Notes: generated from the sequence alone by a model not told the origin. Positions 16,109 through 24,693 are shown, counted from the first letter of the stretch. The stretch: DNA of 37,737 nucleotides from Bacillota bacterium (GCA_009782085.1 WQUN01000251.1:1-37737), one strand, 5' to 3'. Program-made: numbers and translations.

Positions 16109-16144
16109 ATTTCCCTCCATCGCGCGTCGTTTGCACATCGTATT

Positions 16145-16164
16145 ATACGAATCCCGATTCGTAT
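16145..16164. repeat. 20-bp palindrome next to the rpoD stop codon
   Basis: ATACGAATC and GATTCGTAT flank a two-base centre. There is no T-run, so it is a poor terminator. The half-site ATACGAATC recurs at about 20533 and near the right edge of the window (37699). Confidence 0.6.
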
Positions 16165-17252
16165 TACTCCAGATAATCCTTCAGTTTCTTGCTCCTGCTG
16201 GGGTGCCTCAGCTTCCGGAGCGCCTTGGCCTCGATCTGCCTGATCCTCTCCCTGGTCACGTTGAACTCCTTGCCGACTTCCTCCAGCGTCCGCGCCCTGC
16301 CGTCGTCCAGGCCGAAGCGCAGGCGGAGGACTTTTTCCTCCCTGTCCGTCAGGGTGTCCAGCACGTCGATGAGCTGCTCTTTCAGGAGGGTGAACGCGGC
16401 CGCCTCTGAGGGCGCCTGGATCTCGCTGTCCTCGATGAAGTCGCCCAGGTGGCTGTCCTCCTCCTCGCCTATGGGCGTCTCCAAAGAGACGGGCTCCTGG
16501 GCGATCTTCATTATCTCGCAGACCTTCTCGACGGGCATCTGCATCTCCTTGGCCAGCTCGTCGGGGGTCGGGTCGCGCCCGTATTCCTGGAGGAGCTGCC
16601 TGGACACGCGTATCAGCTTGTTTATCGTCTCCACCATGTGCACGGGTATGCGTATCGTCCGGGCCTGGTCCGCGATGGCGCGGGTGATGGCCTGGCGTAT
16701 CCACCACGTGGCGTAGGTGCTGAATTTGTAGCCCTTTTTGTAGTCGAACTTCTCGACGGCCTTGATGAGGCCGAGGTTGCCCTCCTGGATCAGGTCGAGA
16801 AAAAGCATCCCCCTGCCGACGTAACGCTTCGCTATGCTGACGACCAGGCGGAGGTTCGCCTCGGCGAGCCGCCTGCGGGCCGCCTCGTCGCCCCTTTCCA
16901 TCCGCTTGGCCAGCTCTATCTCCTCGTCCGCCGAAAGAAGCGGGACCTTGCCGATCTCCTTCAGATACATGCGGACGTGATCGTCTATGTTGATGGTGCT
17001 TTCGACCAGCGAAAGGTCGATCTCCTTCTCGGCGTCGTCCTCCAGCTCCACGATGCCCAGGACGTCGATCCCCTGGCTGTCCAGATATTCGTACACCTTG
17101 TCCACCTGATCGGGATCCAGGTCTATGTCGCCCAGAAAATCCATTATTTCCTTATATTCCAGCAGTGATTTCTTCTTTTTGCCGATCGCGGCGAGCTCTT
17201 TCAGCCGGTTCATCAACAGGCTGTCGTCGACGGATTTCATGGACACGCTCAT
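16164..17252 (-). CDS. rpoD: Primary sigma factor RpoD/SigA
   Basis: 362 residues. Region 1.2 ([22 protein letters not shown]), the region 2.1-2.4 core ([20 protein letters not shown], then [18 protein letters not shown]) and region 4.2 ([20 protein letters not shown]) are all present. It lacks the long non-conserved insert of proteobacterial RpoD, as expected for the SigA of Firmicutes. The protein directs RNA polymerase to housekeeping promoters of the kind seen before melA, dnaG and rpsJ here. The start is ambiguous: ATG at 17252 directly follows GGGAGAGG, while a GTG two codons later has better spacing. It lies 50 bases after dnaG in the same direction. Confidence 0.97.
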   Translation of the reverse strand: MSVSMKSVDDSLLMNRLKELAAIGKKKKSLLEYKEIMDFLGDIDLDPDQVDKVYEYLDSQGIDVLGIVELEDDAEKEIDLSLVESTINIDDHVRMYLKEIGKVPLLSADEEIELAKRMERGDEAARRRLAEANLRLVVSIAKRYVGRGMLFLDLIQEGNLGLIKAVEKFDYKKGYKFSTYATWWIRQAITRAIADQARTIRIPVHMVETINKLIRVSRQLLQEYGRDPTPDELAKEMQMPVEKVCEIMKIAQEPVSLETPIGEEEDSHLGDFIEDSEIQAPSEAAAFTLLKEQLIDVLDTLTDREEKVLRLRFGLDDGRARTLEEVGKEFNVTRERIRQIEAKALRKLRHPSRSKKLKDYLE

Positions 17253-17301
17253 CCTCTCCCGAGAAAACCCGCAAATCAGGCTTTCTCAACCGTTTACTAT
17301 T

Positions 17302-19161
17302 CTAACCATCTGATATTGTTATATACAAATTTTCCACATTTTTTCTGGTTTCCAGCAAATCTTTCATCAGCGGCGGGTCGTTTGCCGCCGCCTCTATCTG
17401 CGTTTTCAGGTACGTCTTTTTTATTTTGAGAAGCGCGTCGTTGATTTCCCTGTTGAATTTTCCCCGGTCCGCATAGCTCAGGCTGTCTTTGTAAACGTCC
17501 GACGCGGCGCTTTGCTCCTCCGCCGTCTCGAAAAAGCTGCACAGCCCGGCGGGGACCGGCGGCTCGTTTTTGTCCCAGGCGGCGCAGACCAGCTCCAGCA
17601 GCCTGGCGTATACCTCCCCGCCAAGCTCGCGCGGCTCGAGGTGCGGCCTCACCGCGGCGCAGACGGCCCTGTCCGCGGTCATCCAGTACAATAGGCTCCT
17701 GCGGGCGTCGTCCAGCCCTTTCTCCCGCGGGGACGACCGGTTCCGGGGGCCGCTTTGCCGCCCCCCGGCAAATTCCGGTTGTTCTCCGTAATCTTCCTTA
17801 CGAGGCGCTTCCCGCCTTTGCGTCTCTCTTGTCTGCGCCTCCCTGCGCCGCTCCCTCTCCGCTTCTTTCAGGATTTCCCTGTCCGCCTCGCTTCCGACGG
17901 CCTCCGCGCTGAGCCCCGCGACGGCCGCTATCTCCTTGCCGTAGGCCTCGCGCTCGATGGCGCTGGGGAGGCTCGCGACGATCTTCGCGGCCTCGGCGGC
18001 GAACTTCACCTTCTGGTCGGTCCTGTCCAGGTCATAGCCACGGAGAAGCTGGCTCACCCGGAAGCGCACGTCCGGCTCCGCCTCTTTCAAAAGCTCCCGG
18101 AAGGCGTCCGGCCCGTATTTCCGTATGTACTCGTCCGGGTCCTTCGCGTCTTTGACCCGGAGCACTTTGACCGGCAGCCCGTTTTCCCGGAACACGGGTA
18201 TCGCCCGTAAGGCGGCCTTCGTCCCGGCCTCGTCGCTGTCGAAGAGCAGAACCGCCTCCCCGCAGTATTTTCGGAGCAGCCGGATATGGTTCACGTTGAA
18301 CGCCGTGCCCAGCGCGGCCACGGCGTTTTCGAACCCGGCCTGGTGCAAGGCGATGACGTCCATATACCCCTCGACCAGAATGATCGTTCTGCTCCCGGCC
18401 TTGCGGGCGAACTGGACGCCGTAGAGGTTGCGGCTCTTGTCAAAGGCGGGCGTGTCCGGGGAGTTGAGGTATTTCGGCTCGCCCCCGTCGAGTACCCGGC
18501 CGCCGAAGCCGACGACGCCGCCGGACGGCTCGATGATCGGGAACATCAGCCTGCCGTGGAACCTGTCGCGAAGGGCCCCGTTCCTGTCCGGCACGGCCAG
18601 GCCGGCCGTTTGGACCTCGCCTTCCGCGCAGTCATGCGCTTTCAGGTGCGAAATCAGGCTTGTCCTGTCCGTGGGCGAAAAGCCGAGGCCGAACCTGACT
18701 CTGGTTTTGGGGCTGACGCCGCGCGCGTCCAGGTACCGGGACGCCGCGCCGCCCTCGAAGGTTTTCAGGGCGTCGTAGAAAAACCTCGCGGCCAGCCTGT
18801 TGATCTCCAGCACGCGCTCCCGCTCCTTGGCCCGCCTGGCGTATTCGGACGCGTCGCGCCGGTCCGTCTCCGGAAGCGCGATATGTACGCGGTCGGCCAG
18901 CATTTTAAGCGCGTCGGGGAAGGTGTGGTTCTCGATCTGCATGATGAAGCCTATCACGTTCCCGCCGGCGCCGCAGCCGAAGCAGTGGTATATCTGTCGC
19001 TCCGCGTTCACCGAGAAGGAGGGCGATTTTTCGCGGTGGAACGGGCAAAGCCCGAAAAAGTTGCTCCCGCTTTTGCGCCGCAGCTGCACGTAGGACGAGA
19101 CCACGTCCACTATGTCGTTGGCCGCGCGGACCTCTTCGACGACCTCGCTCGGATAAAACAA
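17302..19161 (-). CDS. dnaG: DNA primase DnaG
   Basis: 619 residues. The N-terminal CHC2 zinc ribbon uses Cys39, His42, Cys60 and Cys63 (LCPFHREKSPSF, YHCFGCGAGG). The catalytic Toprim domain follows, with ILVEGYMDVIALHQAG and LLFDSDEAG for metal binding. A charged linker rich in Glu and Arg (about residues 440-490) leads to a C-terminal helicase-binding domain. DnaG makes RNA primers at replication forks. The start is a TTG with GGGGGAA upstream. It is co-directional with rpoD, the classic macromolecular synthesis pair; rpsU is not adjacent. Confidence 0.96.
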   Translation of the reverse strand: MFYPSEVVEEVRAANDIVDVVSSYVQLRRKSGSNFFGLCPFHREKSPSFSVNAERQIYHCFGCGAGGNVIGFIMQIENHTFPDALKMLADRVHIALPETDRRDASEYARRAKERERVLEINRLAARFFYDALKTFEGGAASRYLDARGVSPKTRVRFGLGFSPTDRTSLISHLKAHDCAEGEVQTAGLAVPDRNGALRDRFHGRLMFPIIEPSGGVVGFGGRVLDGGEPKYLNSPDTPAFDKSRNLYGVQFARKAGSRTIILVEGYMDVIALHQAGFENAVAALGTAFNVNHIRLLRKYCGEAVLLFDSDEAGTKAALRAIPVFRENGLPVKVLRVKDAKDPDEYIRKYGPDAFRELLKEAEPDVRFRVSQLLRGYDLDRTDQKVKFAAEAAKIVASLPSAIEREAYGKEIAAVAGLSAEAVGSEADREILKEAERERRREAQTRETQRREAPRKEDYGEQPEFAGGRQSGPRNRSSPREKGLDDARRSLLYWMTADRAVCAAVRPHLEPRELGGEVYARLLELVCAAWDKNEPPVPAGLCSFFETAEEQSAASDVYKDSLSYADRGKFNREINDALLKIKKTYLKTQIEAAANDPPLMKDLLETRKNVENLYITISDG

Positions 19162-19199
19162 ATGGATTCCCCCGAAAGCGATCTTTTTGAAGCCATCCG

Positions 19200-19230
19200 A
19201 TTATATATAATTCGCCATTTCCCCGGTAAA
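19200..19230 (-). promoter_or_regulatory. Putative promoter of dnaG-rpoD
   Basis: On the minus strand TTTACC is followed 17 bases later by TATATA, overlapping TATAAT at 19 bases. It lies about 40 bases upstream of the dnaG start codon. Confidence 0.55.
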
Positions 19231-19236
19231 CCCTTT

Positions 19237-20505
19237 TTAATAAAAATATTTTTCCACCGTAAAGATGAAGTCCGTATTATCGGCGTAATAATTGGCCAAC
19301 TCCGGCGCGCCGGCGGCTTTTGACTTTGAAAATACCGAGACGATCGCCTCGTCGCCGCGTTCCAGTGCGAAGCCGCACAGGGACAGGGTTTGCCTTAAGG
19401 TGTCCAGCGTGAAATGATAGGTGTGGGCGTTTTGAAAATAGCGCAGATAGTCGAAATTATACGCGCATATGTTCTTTATGCCCGGAACCTCGACGTAAAC
19501 GCGCCCTCCGTCGCGTAAAAGCCGCCTGACGACCCCGAATTCCCCCGGAATGTCCAGGAAGTGCTCCGCCGCGTGGGAGAGGATTATCAGGTCAAAGCTG
19601 TTTTCGTCCGTTTCCAGCAGGCTGCCGGAGCGCATGTTCCGGAGGTCGAGGCCCTTGCTTCCGCCGATCTCCAGGTACTCGCCCCCTATGTCAACGCCCA
19701 GGGCCTCGCAGCCGCTTTCCGCGAACGGCTCCAGTATCCCGCCCGCGCCGCAGCCGATCTCCAGCACGCGCGCCCTCTCCGGGAGGGCGTCTTTTACATA
19801 GTCCAGGATTTTTCGCCCGCGGCAGACCTGGGAGGCGTAGAATGGCTCCGAGGACACGTTCCAGGTGTAGAGCCGCCTGTACTCGCGCTCGTAGAATTCG
19901 CTGTAAGCCGCCTCCGTCATCCTCGGCCTTGTCAGCAGGAGGCCGCAATTCTTGCAGAGCGCCGTGGTCACGGGCAGGCCGTATCTGTCCTTATACGCGA
20001 TATCGGTGAAGCTCTCTCCGCCGCATACGCACGGGGGCGTTTCCAGCGCGTAGTGATTAGAGGACAGCTTATCCAGGACTTCCCGGCGGGCCGCTTCGGC
20101 GGATTCGTTCAGACAAGCGGCGCACACCCCGTCGCAGACGAATCTGCCGCTCAACAGGCGGGAATCGTTTTCCCGGCCCGGGCTGAATATTCCGGGCTCG
20201 AGGATTTTTTCGATTTCGTTCGCGAAGGGGATGAGCCGCCCCGCCGCCAGGGCGTTCAGCGCGCCGCGGTCATGCCCGGCGAGGCTTCGCGCGAACGACT
20301 CAAACGCGCGGCCGAAGCCGGCGAGCGAACTTTCCGGGACCAAACCGGAAGCCGCGCCGGCGAGCGCTTCCTTGCACGAGATCAGCGAGGGGACGTAGGC
20401 GTCGATTTCTTCGGCGCCGCGAGCCAAAGCCAACTGAACGGCGATCACCTTGAATATCCTGATTTTTTCCGTTACGGCGGGAAAGGCGCGGGCGTTTTCA
20501 GGCAT
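19237..20505 (-). CDS. Class I SAM-dependent methyltransferase with N-terminal Cys-rich region
   Basis: I start it at the ATG at 20505 (MPENARAFPAVTEKIRIF), with AGGG upstream, giving 422 residues; the track's start at 20568 runs into repeat and promoter-like DNA. The N-terminal half has an unrecognised helical region, then Cys pairs (CDGVCAAC, CVCGG, CKNCG) that look like zinc ligands. The C-terminal half is a Methyltransf_11/23-type fold: VLEIGCGAGGILEPFAESG for SAM binding, and FDLIILSHAAEHFLDIPG. A similar architecture occurs in sugar C-methyltransferases and in uncharacterised polysaccharide-locus enzymes. The substrate is unknown. It is transcribed divergently from the ribosomal operon. 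Confidence 0.78.
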   Translation of the reverse strand: MPENARAFPAVTEKIRIFKVIAVQLALARGAEEIDAYVPSLISCKEALAGAASGLVPESSLAGFGRAFESFARSLAGHDRGALNALAAGRLIPFANEIEKILEPGIFSPGRENDSRLLSGRFVCDGVCAACLNESAEAARREVLDKLSSNHYALETPPCVCGGESFTDIAYKDRYGLPVTTALCKNCGLLLTRPRMTEAAYSEFYEREYRRLYTWNVSSEPFYASQVCRGRKILDYVKDALPERARVLEIGCGAGGILEPFAESGCEALGVDIGGEYLEIGGSKGLDLRNMRSGSLLETDENSFDLIILSHAAEHFLDIPGEFGVVRRLLRDGGRVYVEVPGIKNICAYNFDYLRYFQNAHTYHFTLDTLRQTLSLCGFALERGDEAIVSVFSKSKAAGAPELANYYADNTDFIFTVEKYFY

Positions 20506-20565
20506 TGGATCCCTGTCCTCTGATATATTTTTATACGAATCTCGTGTAACCCCGGAGTGCGAGAA

Positions 20566-20699
20566 CACTATAAACTGTCATCCTGGGCGAAGCGTCATCC
20601 TGGGCGAAGTGTCATCCTGAGCGAAGCGAAGGATCTTAAACAGCCAAAACATAAGATTCTTCGCTGCGCTCAGAATGACAAAAAGGGGTTTTTGAGGTT
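20566..20699. repeat. 110-bp dispersed element, copy 2, with internal triplication
   Basis: The core GTCATCCTGAGCGAAGCGAA and its inverted partner match the copies at 7725 and 33492. Near the left end the word GTCATCCTGgGCGAAG is repeated in tandem, giving three heads. The outer ends are eroded compared with copies 1 and 3. Confidence 0.85.
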
Positions 20700-20747
20700 G
20701 ATTACAGTATGTTCAGTTCGCATAATAATATCTCGAAAAAATTTTTG

Positions 20748-20776
20748 TTGCATTCCGAAAACTTTTGTTATATAAT
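20748..20776 (+). promoter_or_regulatory. Promoter of the S10-spc-alpha operon
   Basis: TTGCAT (half-match to the -35 consensus) and a perfect TATAAT are exactly 17 bp apart, in AT-rich surroundings that contrast with the GC-rich neighbours. It is the only good plus-strand promoter upstream of rpsJ and would give a leader of about 365 bases. Confidence 0.75.
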
Positions 20777-20848
20777 GCCCCTCGTTGTGACGATTTCCAA
20801 GCGATGACGCGGAAGGTTGCCGGAATACCGGGGAATTTCCGTTAGCTA

Positions 20849-20948
20849 ATACCGATTCCGGATTAAACCGTTGAAAACAAGCGCCGCGAAACGCCGTGCG
20901 TTTCGCGTTTGGCGCGAAGTTTGAAACAAGTTTAATCTGAATCGGTAT
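20849..20948. repeat. 100-bp inverted-repeat element in the S10 leader
   Basis: The ends ATACCGATTCCGGATTAAAC and GTTTAATCTGAATCGGTAT are inverted repeats. The centre is a strong hairpin (GCGCCGCGAAACGC, loop CGT, GCGTTTCGC...GGCGC). A similar end sequence, TGATACGAATCTCAGATTAA, appears at 37697 and runs toward the window edge. Confidence 0.75.
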
Positions 20949-21018
20949 CAGGGGTCTAGGGATTGTTTCCCAGGCCCCGGTCCAGTTCCAGAAACCGGGC
21001 GGCAAATCAGTTTTGCGG

Positions 21019-21043
21019 TTCAACGGTATACCGTTGTTTTTTT
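21019..21043 (+). terminator. Candidate attenuator (intrinsic terminator) in the S10 leader
   Basis: CAACGG-TATA-CCGTTG forms a 6-bp stem with a 4-base loop, directly followed by seven T. It lies about 100 bases before rpsJ and downstream of the operon promoter. The 5' arm TTCAACGG is exactly complementary to CCGTTGAA at 20868-20875 in the same leader, which could form an alternative antiterminating pairing. The ligand or protein that would control it is unknown. Confidence 0.6.
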
Positions 21044-21147
21044 AAGCCTGACCTGGATACGCCCGGCTAAGTGTGCGGTTCCCGCCTGTCGCGCAAGGCA
21101 TTCTCAACCTTATCGGCCACAACCAAACGAAAAGGAGGGAATTTAGC

Positions 21148-21459
21148 ATGGCGAACCAAAAAATCCGCATAAGCCTGAAGGCGTACGACCACAAACTGAT
21201 CGACCAGTCCGTGACTCAGATCATAGACACGGCCAAGCGCACCGGCGCGAAGGTCTCGGGGCCGATACCCCTGCCGACCAAGAGGGAGATAGTCACCATC
21301 CTGAGATCGCCCCACATCGACAAGGACTCGCGCGAGCAGTTCGAGATGCGCACCCACAAGAGGCTGATCGACATCATCATGCCGACGCCCAAGACCGTCG
21401 ACGCCCTGACAAGGCTCGACCTGCCCGACGGCGTGGACATAACCCTTAAAATAATGTAG
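21148..21459 (+). CDS. rpsJ: 30S ribosomal protein S10
   Basis: 103 residues from the ATG at 21148 ([20 protein letters not shown]), preceded by AAGGAGGG; the track's start at 21073 is 25 codons too early. Conserved S10 blocks [20 protein letters not shown] and [10 protein letters not shown] are intact. S10 sits in the 30S head and in NusG-linked antitermination complexes (NusE). It is the first gene of the operon. The TAG stop codon forms the first three bases of a hairpin repeat (TAGGGGCGATT). Confidence 0.98.
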   Translation: MANQKIRISLKAYDHKLIDQSVTQIIDTAKRTGAKVSGPIPLPTKREIVTILRSPHIDKDSREQFEMRTHKRLIDIIMPTPKTVDALTRLDLPDGVDITLKIM

Positions 21460-21674
21460 GGGCGATTGCCAATCGCCCGCATGTATCGGCAATTACCAAT
21501 CGCCCGCATGTATCGGCGATTACCAATCGCCCGCATGTATCGGCAATTACCAATCGCCCGCATGTATGTGCGATTGCAATCGCCCGCATGTATCGGCAAT
21601 TGCCAATCGCCCGCATGTATGTGCGATTGCAATCGCCCGCATGTATGTGCAATTATCAATCGCCCGTATGTACG
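21457..21674 (+). repeat. Eight tandem 26-27-bp hairpin units between rpsJ and rplC
   Basis: Units follow the scheme CGGCAATTACC-AATCGCCCGCATGTAT. The first, TAGGGGCGATTGCCAATCGCCC, has perfect 8-bp arms (21460-21467 and 21471-21478) and a 3-base loop. Later units keep a shorter stem of the form GCGATT/AATCGC or GCAATT/AAT. They lie within the transcribed operon. Confidence 0.93.
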
Positions 21675-21701
21675 GCGCGCCTTCCCCGGCGCGCGGCCCG
21701 T

Positions 21702-21724
21702 AGGGAGCGCCGACCCGGCGCTCC
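21702..21724 (+). repeat. TAGGG hairpin upstream of rplC
   Basis: GGAGCGCC and GGCGCTCC are perfect 8-bp arms around GACCC, preceded by TAG. It ends 10 bases before the rplC Shine-Dalgarno sequence. The theme GCGCCGACCCGGCG recurs after map. Confidence 0.8.
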
Positions 21725-21743
21725 GCAATAAGGAGGTAAAAGC

Positions 21744-22373
21744 GTGAAAAAAGCAATCATAGCGAAAAAGCTCGGCATGACGCAGGTCTTCGGCGCGAAG
21801 GGCGAACTGATCCCCGTGACGGTGCTGGAGGCCGGGCCCTGCGTGATCGTGCAGAAAAAGACCCTGGAGAACGACGGATATTCCGCCCTCCAGGTGGGTT
21901 TCGGCGACATAAAGGCCAAACGGGTGATAAAACCCGCGAAGGGGCACTTCGACAAGGCGGGCCTGAAGCCCTCCAAGGTCCTCAGGGAGCTTAAGCTCGA
22001 CGATTCCGACAGCTACGAGATCGGCAGCGTCATCCGCGCGGACATGTTCGCGGCCGGCGAGATGGTGGACGTCTCGGGCGTCTCCAAGGGCAAGGGTTTC
22101 CAGGGCGCAATCAAGCGCTACGGCCAGCACAGGGGTCCCATGAGCCACGGCTCGAAATACCACAGGGGCCTGGGCTCCATGGGTTCCGGAACCTCCCCCG
22201 GCCGCGTCAAAAAGGGCAAGCACATGCCCGGCCACATGGGCCGCGTGAAGGTCACCGTCCAGAACCTGATGGTCGTCCGGGCGGACGCCGAAAAGAACCT
22301 GCTCCTCGTAAGGGGCGCGGTGCCCGGCGCCAAGGGCGCGATACTGATGGTCAAGAACACGGTAAAAGGCTGA
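21744..22373 (+). CDS. rplC: 50S ribosomal protein L3
   Basis: 209 residues from a GTG start ([20 protein letters not shown]) with AAGGAGG upstream. The L3 signatures [19 protein letters not shown] and [15 protein letters not shown] are intact. L3 is an early 50S assembly protein near the peptidyl transferase centre. It is separated from rpsJ by a 284-base repeat-filled spacer, unusually long for this junction. Confidence 0.98.
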   Translation: MKKAIIAKKLGMTQVFGAKGELIPVTVLEAGPCVIVQKKTLENDGYSALQVGFGDIKAKRVIKPAKGHFDKAGLKPSKVLRELKLDDSDSYEIGSVIRADMFAAGEMVDVSGVSKGKGFQGAIKRYGQHRGPMSHGSKYHRGLGSMGSGTSPGRVKKGKHMPGHMGRVKVTVQNLMVVRADAEKNLLLVRGAVPGAKGAILMVKNTVKG

Positions 22374-22425
22374 TCGTATAGAAGTAAAGTTTATATAGAA
22401 GTGAAGAAGTAAAGGAGGCACGTTT

Positions 22426-23046
22426 ATGGCAACCGTCGACGTATACGATATGTCCGGTCAGACAGTCGGCACGATGGAGCTGGACGACGGCATATTCGGG
22501 ATCGAGGTAAACGAGCACGCGGTGCACATGGCCGTCGTGCAGTATCTGGCGAACCAGCGGCAGGGCACCAAGTCGGCCAAGACGCGGGCGGAGGTCAGCG
22601 GCGGCGGCATCAAGCCGCGCCCCCAGAAGGGCACCGGCCGCGCCAGGCAGGGTTCGACCCGCGCGCCCCAGTGGACGGGCGGCGGGGTCGTTTTCGCGCC
22701 GAAGCCGAGGGATTTTTCGATGAAGGTCAACCGCAAGCTCAAGAGGCTCGCGCTCAAGTCCGTTCTGACGGACAAGGTCAACAACAACAATCTCATAGTT
22801 CTGGACAGACTCTCCCTCGACGAGATCAAGACCAAGGAAATGCGTAAAATCTGCGACAACCTGAACCTCGGCAAGGCCATGATCGTCATAGACGGCTCCG
22901 ACCGGAACGTCATCCTCTCCGCCAGGAACCTGCCCGGCGTCAAGACGGCCGCCGTCAACACCATCAACGTCTACGACATCCTCCGTTTCGAGAAGTTCGT
23001 CGTGACCAAGGACGCCGTGGAGAAAATGCAGGAGGTGTACGCGTAA
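22426..23046 (+). CDS. rplD: 50S ribosomal protein L4
   Basis: 206 residues. The loop region [20 protein letters not shown] and [19 protein letters not shown] is typical of L4, which lines the exit tunnel and in some bacteria represses its own operon. AAAGGAGG precedes the ATG. The 52-base spacer before it contains short direct repeats (ATAGAAGTAAAG, ATAGAAGTGAAG). The stop overlaps the rplW start by one base (TAATG). Confidence 0.98.
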   Translation: MATVDVYDMSGQTVGTMELDDGIFGIEVNEHAVHMAVVQYLANQRQGTKSAKTRAEVSGGGIKPRPQKGTGRARQGSTRAPQWTGGGVVFAPKPRDFSMKVNRKLKRLALKSVLTDKVNNNNLIVLDRLSLDEIKTKEMRKICDNLNLGKAMIVIDGSDRNVILSARNLPGVKTAAVNTINVYDILRFEKFVVTKDAVEKMQEVYA

Positions 23047-23345
23047 TGGCCGATCTGAAATATTACGACATACTGATGAGGCCGGTGGTCACGGAGAAGT
23101 CCATGAACGACATGTCGACGAAGAAATACGCCTTCTACGTGCACCCGCAGGCCACGAAGGTCCAGATAAAGGAAGCGGTGGAGAAGCTCTTCGACGGCAC
23201 AAAGGTCGAAAAGGTCAACACCATGAACAAGCAGGGCAAGGTCAGGAAGCGCCAGAAAGCTACGGGCAGGACGCCGGCCAGGAAAAAAGCCATCGTCCAG
23301 CTCTCGGCGGACAGCAAGGAGATCGAATTCTTCCAGGGGATGTGA
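23046..23345 (+). CDS. rplW: 50S ribosomal protein L23
   Basis: 99 residues ([20 protein letters not shown]) with the usual KYAFYVHPQATKVQIKEAVE and KVEKVNTMN segments. L23 lies at the tunnel exit and docks trigger factor and SRP. It is translationally coupled to rplD through the shared A of TAATG. Confidence 0.98.
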   Translation: MADLKYYDILMRPVVTEKSMNDMSTKKYAFYVHPQATKVQIKEAVEKLFDGTKVEKVNTMNKQGKVRKRQKATGRTPARKKAIVQLSADSKEIEFFQGM

Positions 23346-23346
23346 T

Positions 23347-23374
23347 CTGGAGGCTGGAAGCTGGAAACTGGAAA
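23347..23374 (+). repeat. Four 7-bp tandem units (CTGGAAR) after rplW
   Basis: CTGGAGG, CTGGAAG, CTGGAAA, CTGGAAA follow directly after the rplW stop. The unit is the reverse complement of the TTTCCAG unit found before rplQ. Confidence 0.85.
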
Positions 23375-23378
23375 AAAC

Positions 23379-23477
23379 ATGCAGGGAACGGTCTTGACCG
23401 TTCCGGACGCCAATATGCAGGGAACGGTCTTGACCGTTCCGGACGCCAATATGCAGGGAACGGTCTTGACCGTTCCC
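23379..23477 (+). repeat. Three 36-bp tandem repeats with palindrome GGGAACGGTCTTGACCGTTCC
   Basis: Units start at 23379, 23415 and 23451 with the head ATGCAGGGAACGGTC; the third diverges after its palindrome. The core is the same as in the arrays at 7151 and 7608, over 15 kb away. It occupies most of the 167-base rplW-rplB spacer. Confidence 0.93.
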
Positions 23478-23512
23478 GGACACCAGAAAATCGAGCATTG
23501 GAGTTGGAATAA

Positions 23513-24346
23513 ATGGGCGTAAAACGATACAGGCCGTACACCGCCTCGCGCCGGCACATGACCGTCTCCGACTTCGCGGAAGTCACGAAGAAAAAGCCGG
23601 AGAAGAGCCTTATGACGCGCGTGAAGAACACGGCCGGCCGTAACAACCAGGGCAAGATCACCGTCCGTCATATCGGCGGCGGCAGCAAGAAACAGTACCG
23701 CATCATCGACTTCAAGCGGAGCAAGGACGGCATCCCGGCAAAGGTCGTCGGCATCGAGTACGACCCGAACAGGACGGCGAATATCGCTTTGCTGTCGTAT
23801 ATGGACGGCGAGAAGAGCTACATCCTCGCCCCCCACGGCCTCAAGGTCGGCGACAGGCTTATGAGCGGGGAGAGCGCCGAGGTCCGCCTCGGGAACGCGC
23901 TTCCGATGAGGCTGATACCCATCGGGACGGAGATACACAACCTCGAGATGAAGCCCGGGAAGGGCGCGCAGCTCGTGCGTTCCGCGGGCAACGCGGCGCA
24001 GCTCATGGCCAAGGACGAGAAATACGCCACAGTGAGGCTCCCCTCCGGCGAGATGCGCCTTTTGCCGGCGGACTGCCGGGCCACGGTCGGCCAGGTCGGC
24101 AACCTGGACCACGAGCTCCTGAACATCGGCAACGCGGGCAAGAAGCGGCACATGGGCATCAGGCCGACGGTTCGCGGCTCCGTCATGAACCCCAACGACC
24201 ACCCGCACGGCGGCGGCGAGGGCCGCGCGCCGATCGGGCGGCCGGCCCCGTCCACCCCCTGGGGCAAGCCGGCGCTGGGCTACAAGACGCGCAAGAAGAG
24301 AAAGGCTTCCAACAAGATGATCATCCGCCGCAGAGGCATGAAGTAG
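23513..24346 (+). CDS. rplB: 50S ribosomal protein L2
   Basis: 277 residues, standard length ([20 protein letters not shown]). The C-terminal block [17 protein letters not shown], containing the conserved His of L2, is intact. L2 is needed for subunit association and peptidyl transfer. The ribosome-binding site is poor (GGAGTTGGAATAA), unlike its neighbours, perhaps because the repeat-filled spacer replaced the native one. The TAG stop is part of a TAGGGGCGCGC hairpin. Confidence 0.98.
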   Translation: MGVKRYRPYTASRRHMTVSDFAEVTKKKPEKSLMTRVKNTAGRNNQGKITVRHIGGGSKKQYRIIDFKRSKDGIPAKVVGIEYDPNRTANIALLSYMDGEKSYILAPHGLKVGDRLMSGESAEVRLGNALPMRLIPIGTEIHNLEMKPGKGAQLVRSAGNAAQLMAKDEKYATVRLPSGEMRLLPADCRATVGQVGNLDHELLNIGNAGKKRHMGIRPTVRGSVMNPNDHPHGGGEGRAPIGRPAPSTPWGKPALGYKTRKKRKASNKMIIRRRGMK

Positions 24347-24392
24347 GGGCGCGCAGCTGCGCCCGCATATAGGGGCGCATTTCGCGCGTCCG
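24344..24392 (+). repeat. Two TAGGGGCGC hairpin units after rplB
   Basis: TAGGGGCGCGCAGCTGCGCCCG starts with the rplB stop codon. A second, imperfect unit TAGGGGCGCATTTCGCGCG follows after CATA. The flanks (TAGGGGCG...CGCCCGCAT) match the rpsJ-rplC array while the stem differs. Confidence 0.85.
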
Positions 24393-24408
24393 TAAAAGGA
24401 GGCAAAAC

Positions 24409-24693
24409 ATGGGCCGTTCGCTCAAAAAGGGGCCGTTTATCGACGGGCACCTGATGAAAAAAGTCGTGGATATGAACAAGGCTTCCAATAAATCGGTCAT
24501 AAAGACCTGGTCGCGCCGTTCGACCATATTCCCGGAGATGATCGGGCTGACGATCGCCGTCCACGACGGCCGCAAGCACGTGCCGGTCTATATCACGGAG
24601 GACATGGTCGGGCACAAGCTCGGCGAGTTCGCCATGACGCGCACGTACCGCGGCCACGGCAAGGATGCCGAAAAGAAATCGAAAGTGAAATAG
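24409..24693 (+). CDS. rpsS: 30S ribosomal protein S19
   Basis: 94 residues ([19 protein letters not shown]). The S19 block [23 protein letters not shown] is intact. S19 binds the 30S head with S13. AAAGGAGG precedes the ATG. Its TAG stop is followed by GGACGACGCCCGG, resembling a degraded TAGGG hairpin. Confidence 0.98.
   Translation: MGRSLKKGPFIDGHLMKKVVDMNKASNKSVIKTWSRRSTIFPEMIGLTIAVHDGRKHVPVYITEDMVGHKLGEFAMTRTYRGHGKDAEKKSKVK

Noticed and set aside
18286-19323. 345-codon plus-strand ORF opposite dnaG
   Set aside because: Antisense shadow of DnaG, whose zinc finger and Toprim motifs are intact.
20777-21018. tRNA or known riboswitch in the S10 leader
   Set aside because: No cloverleaf or familiar aptamer core was found; the hairpins are explained by the 100-bp inverted-repeat element.
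21457-21674. CRISPR array between rpsJ and rplC
   Set aside because: The repeat is a contiguous 26-27-bp tandem hairpin with no spacers and lies within a ribosomal operon.
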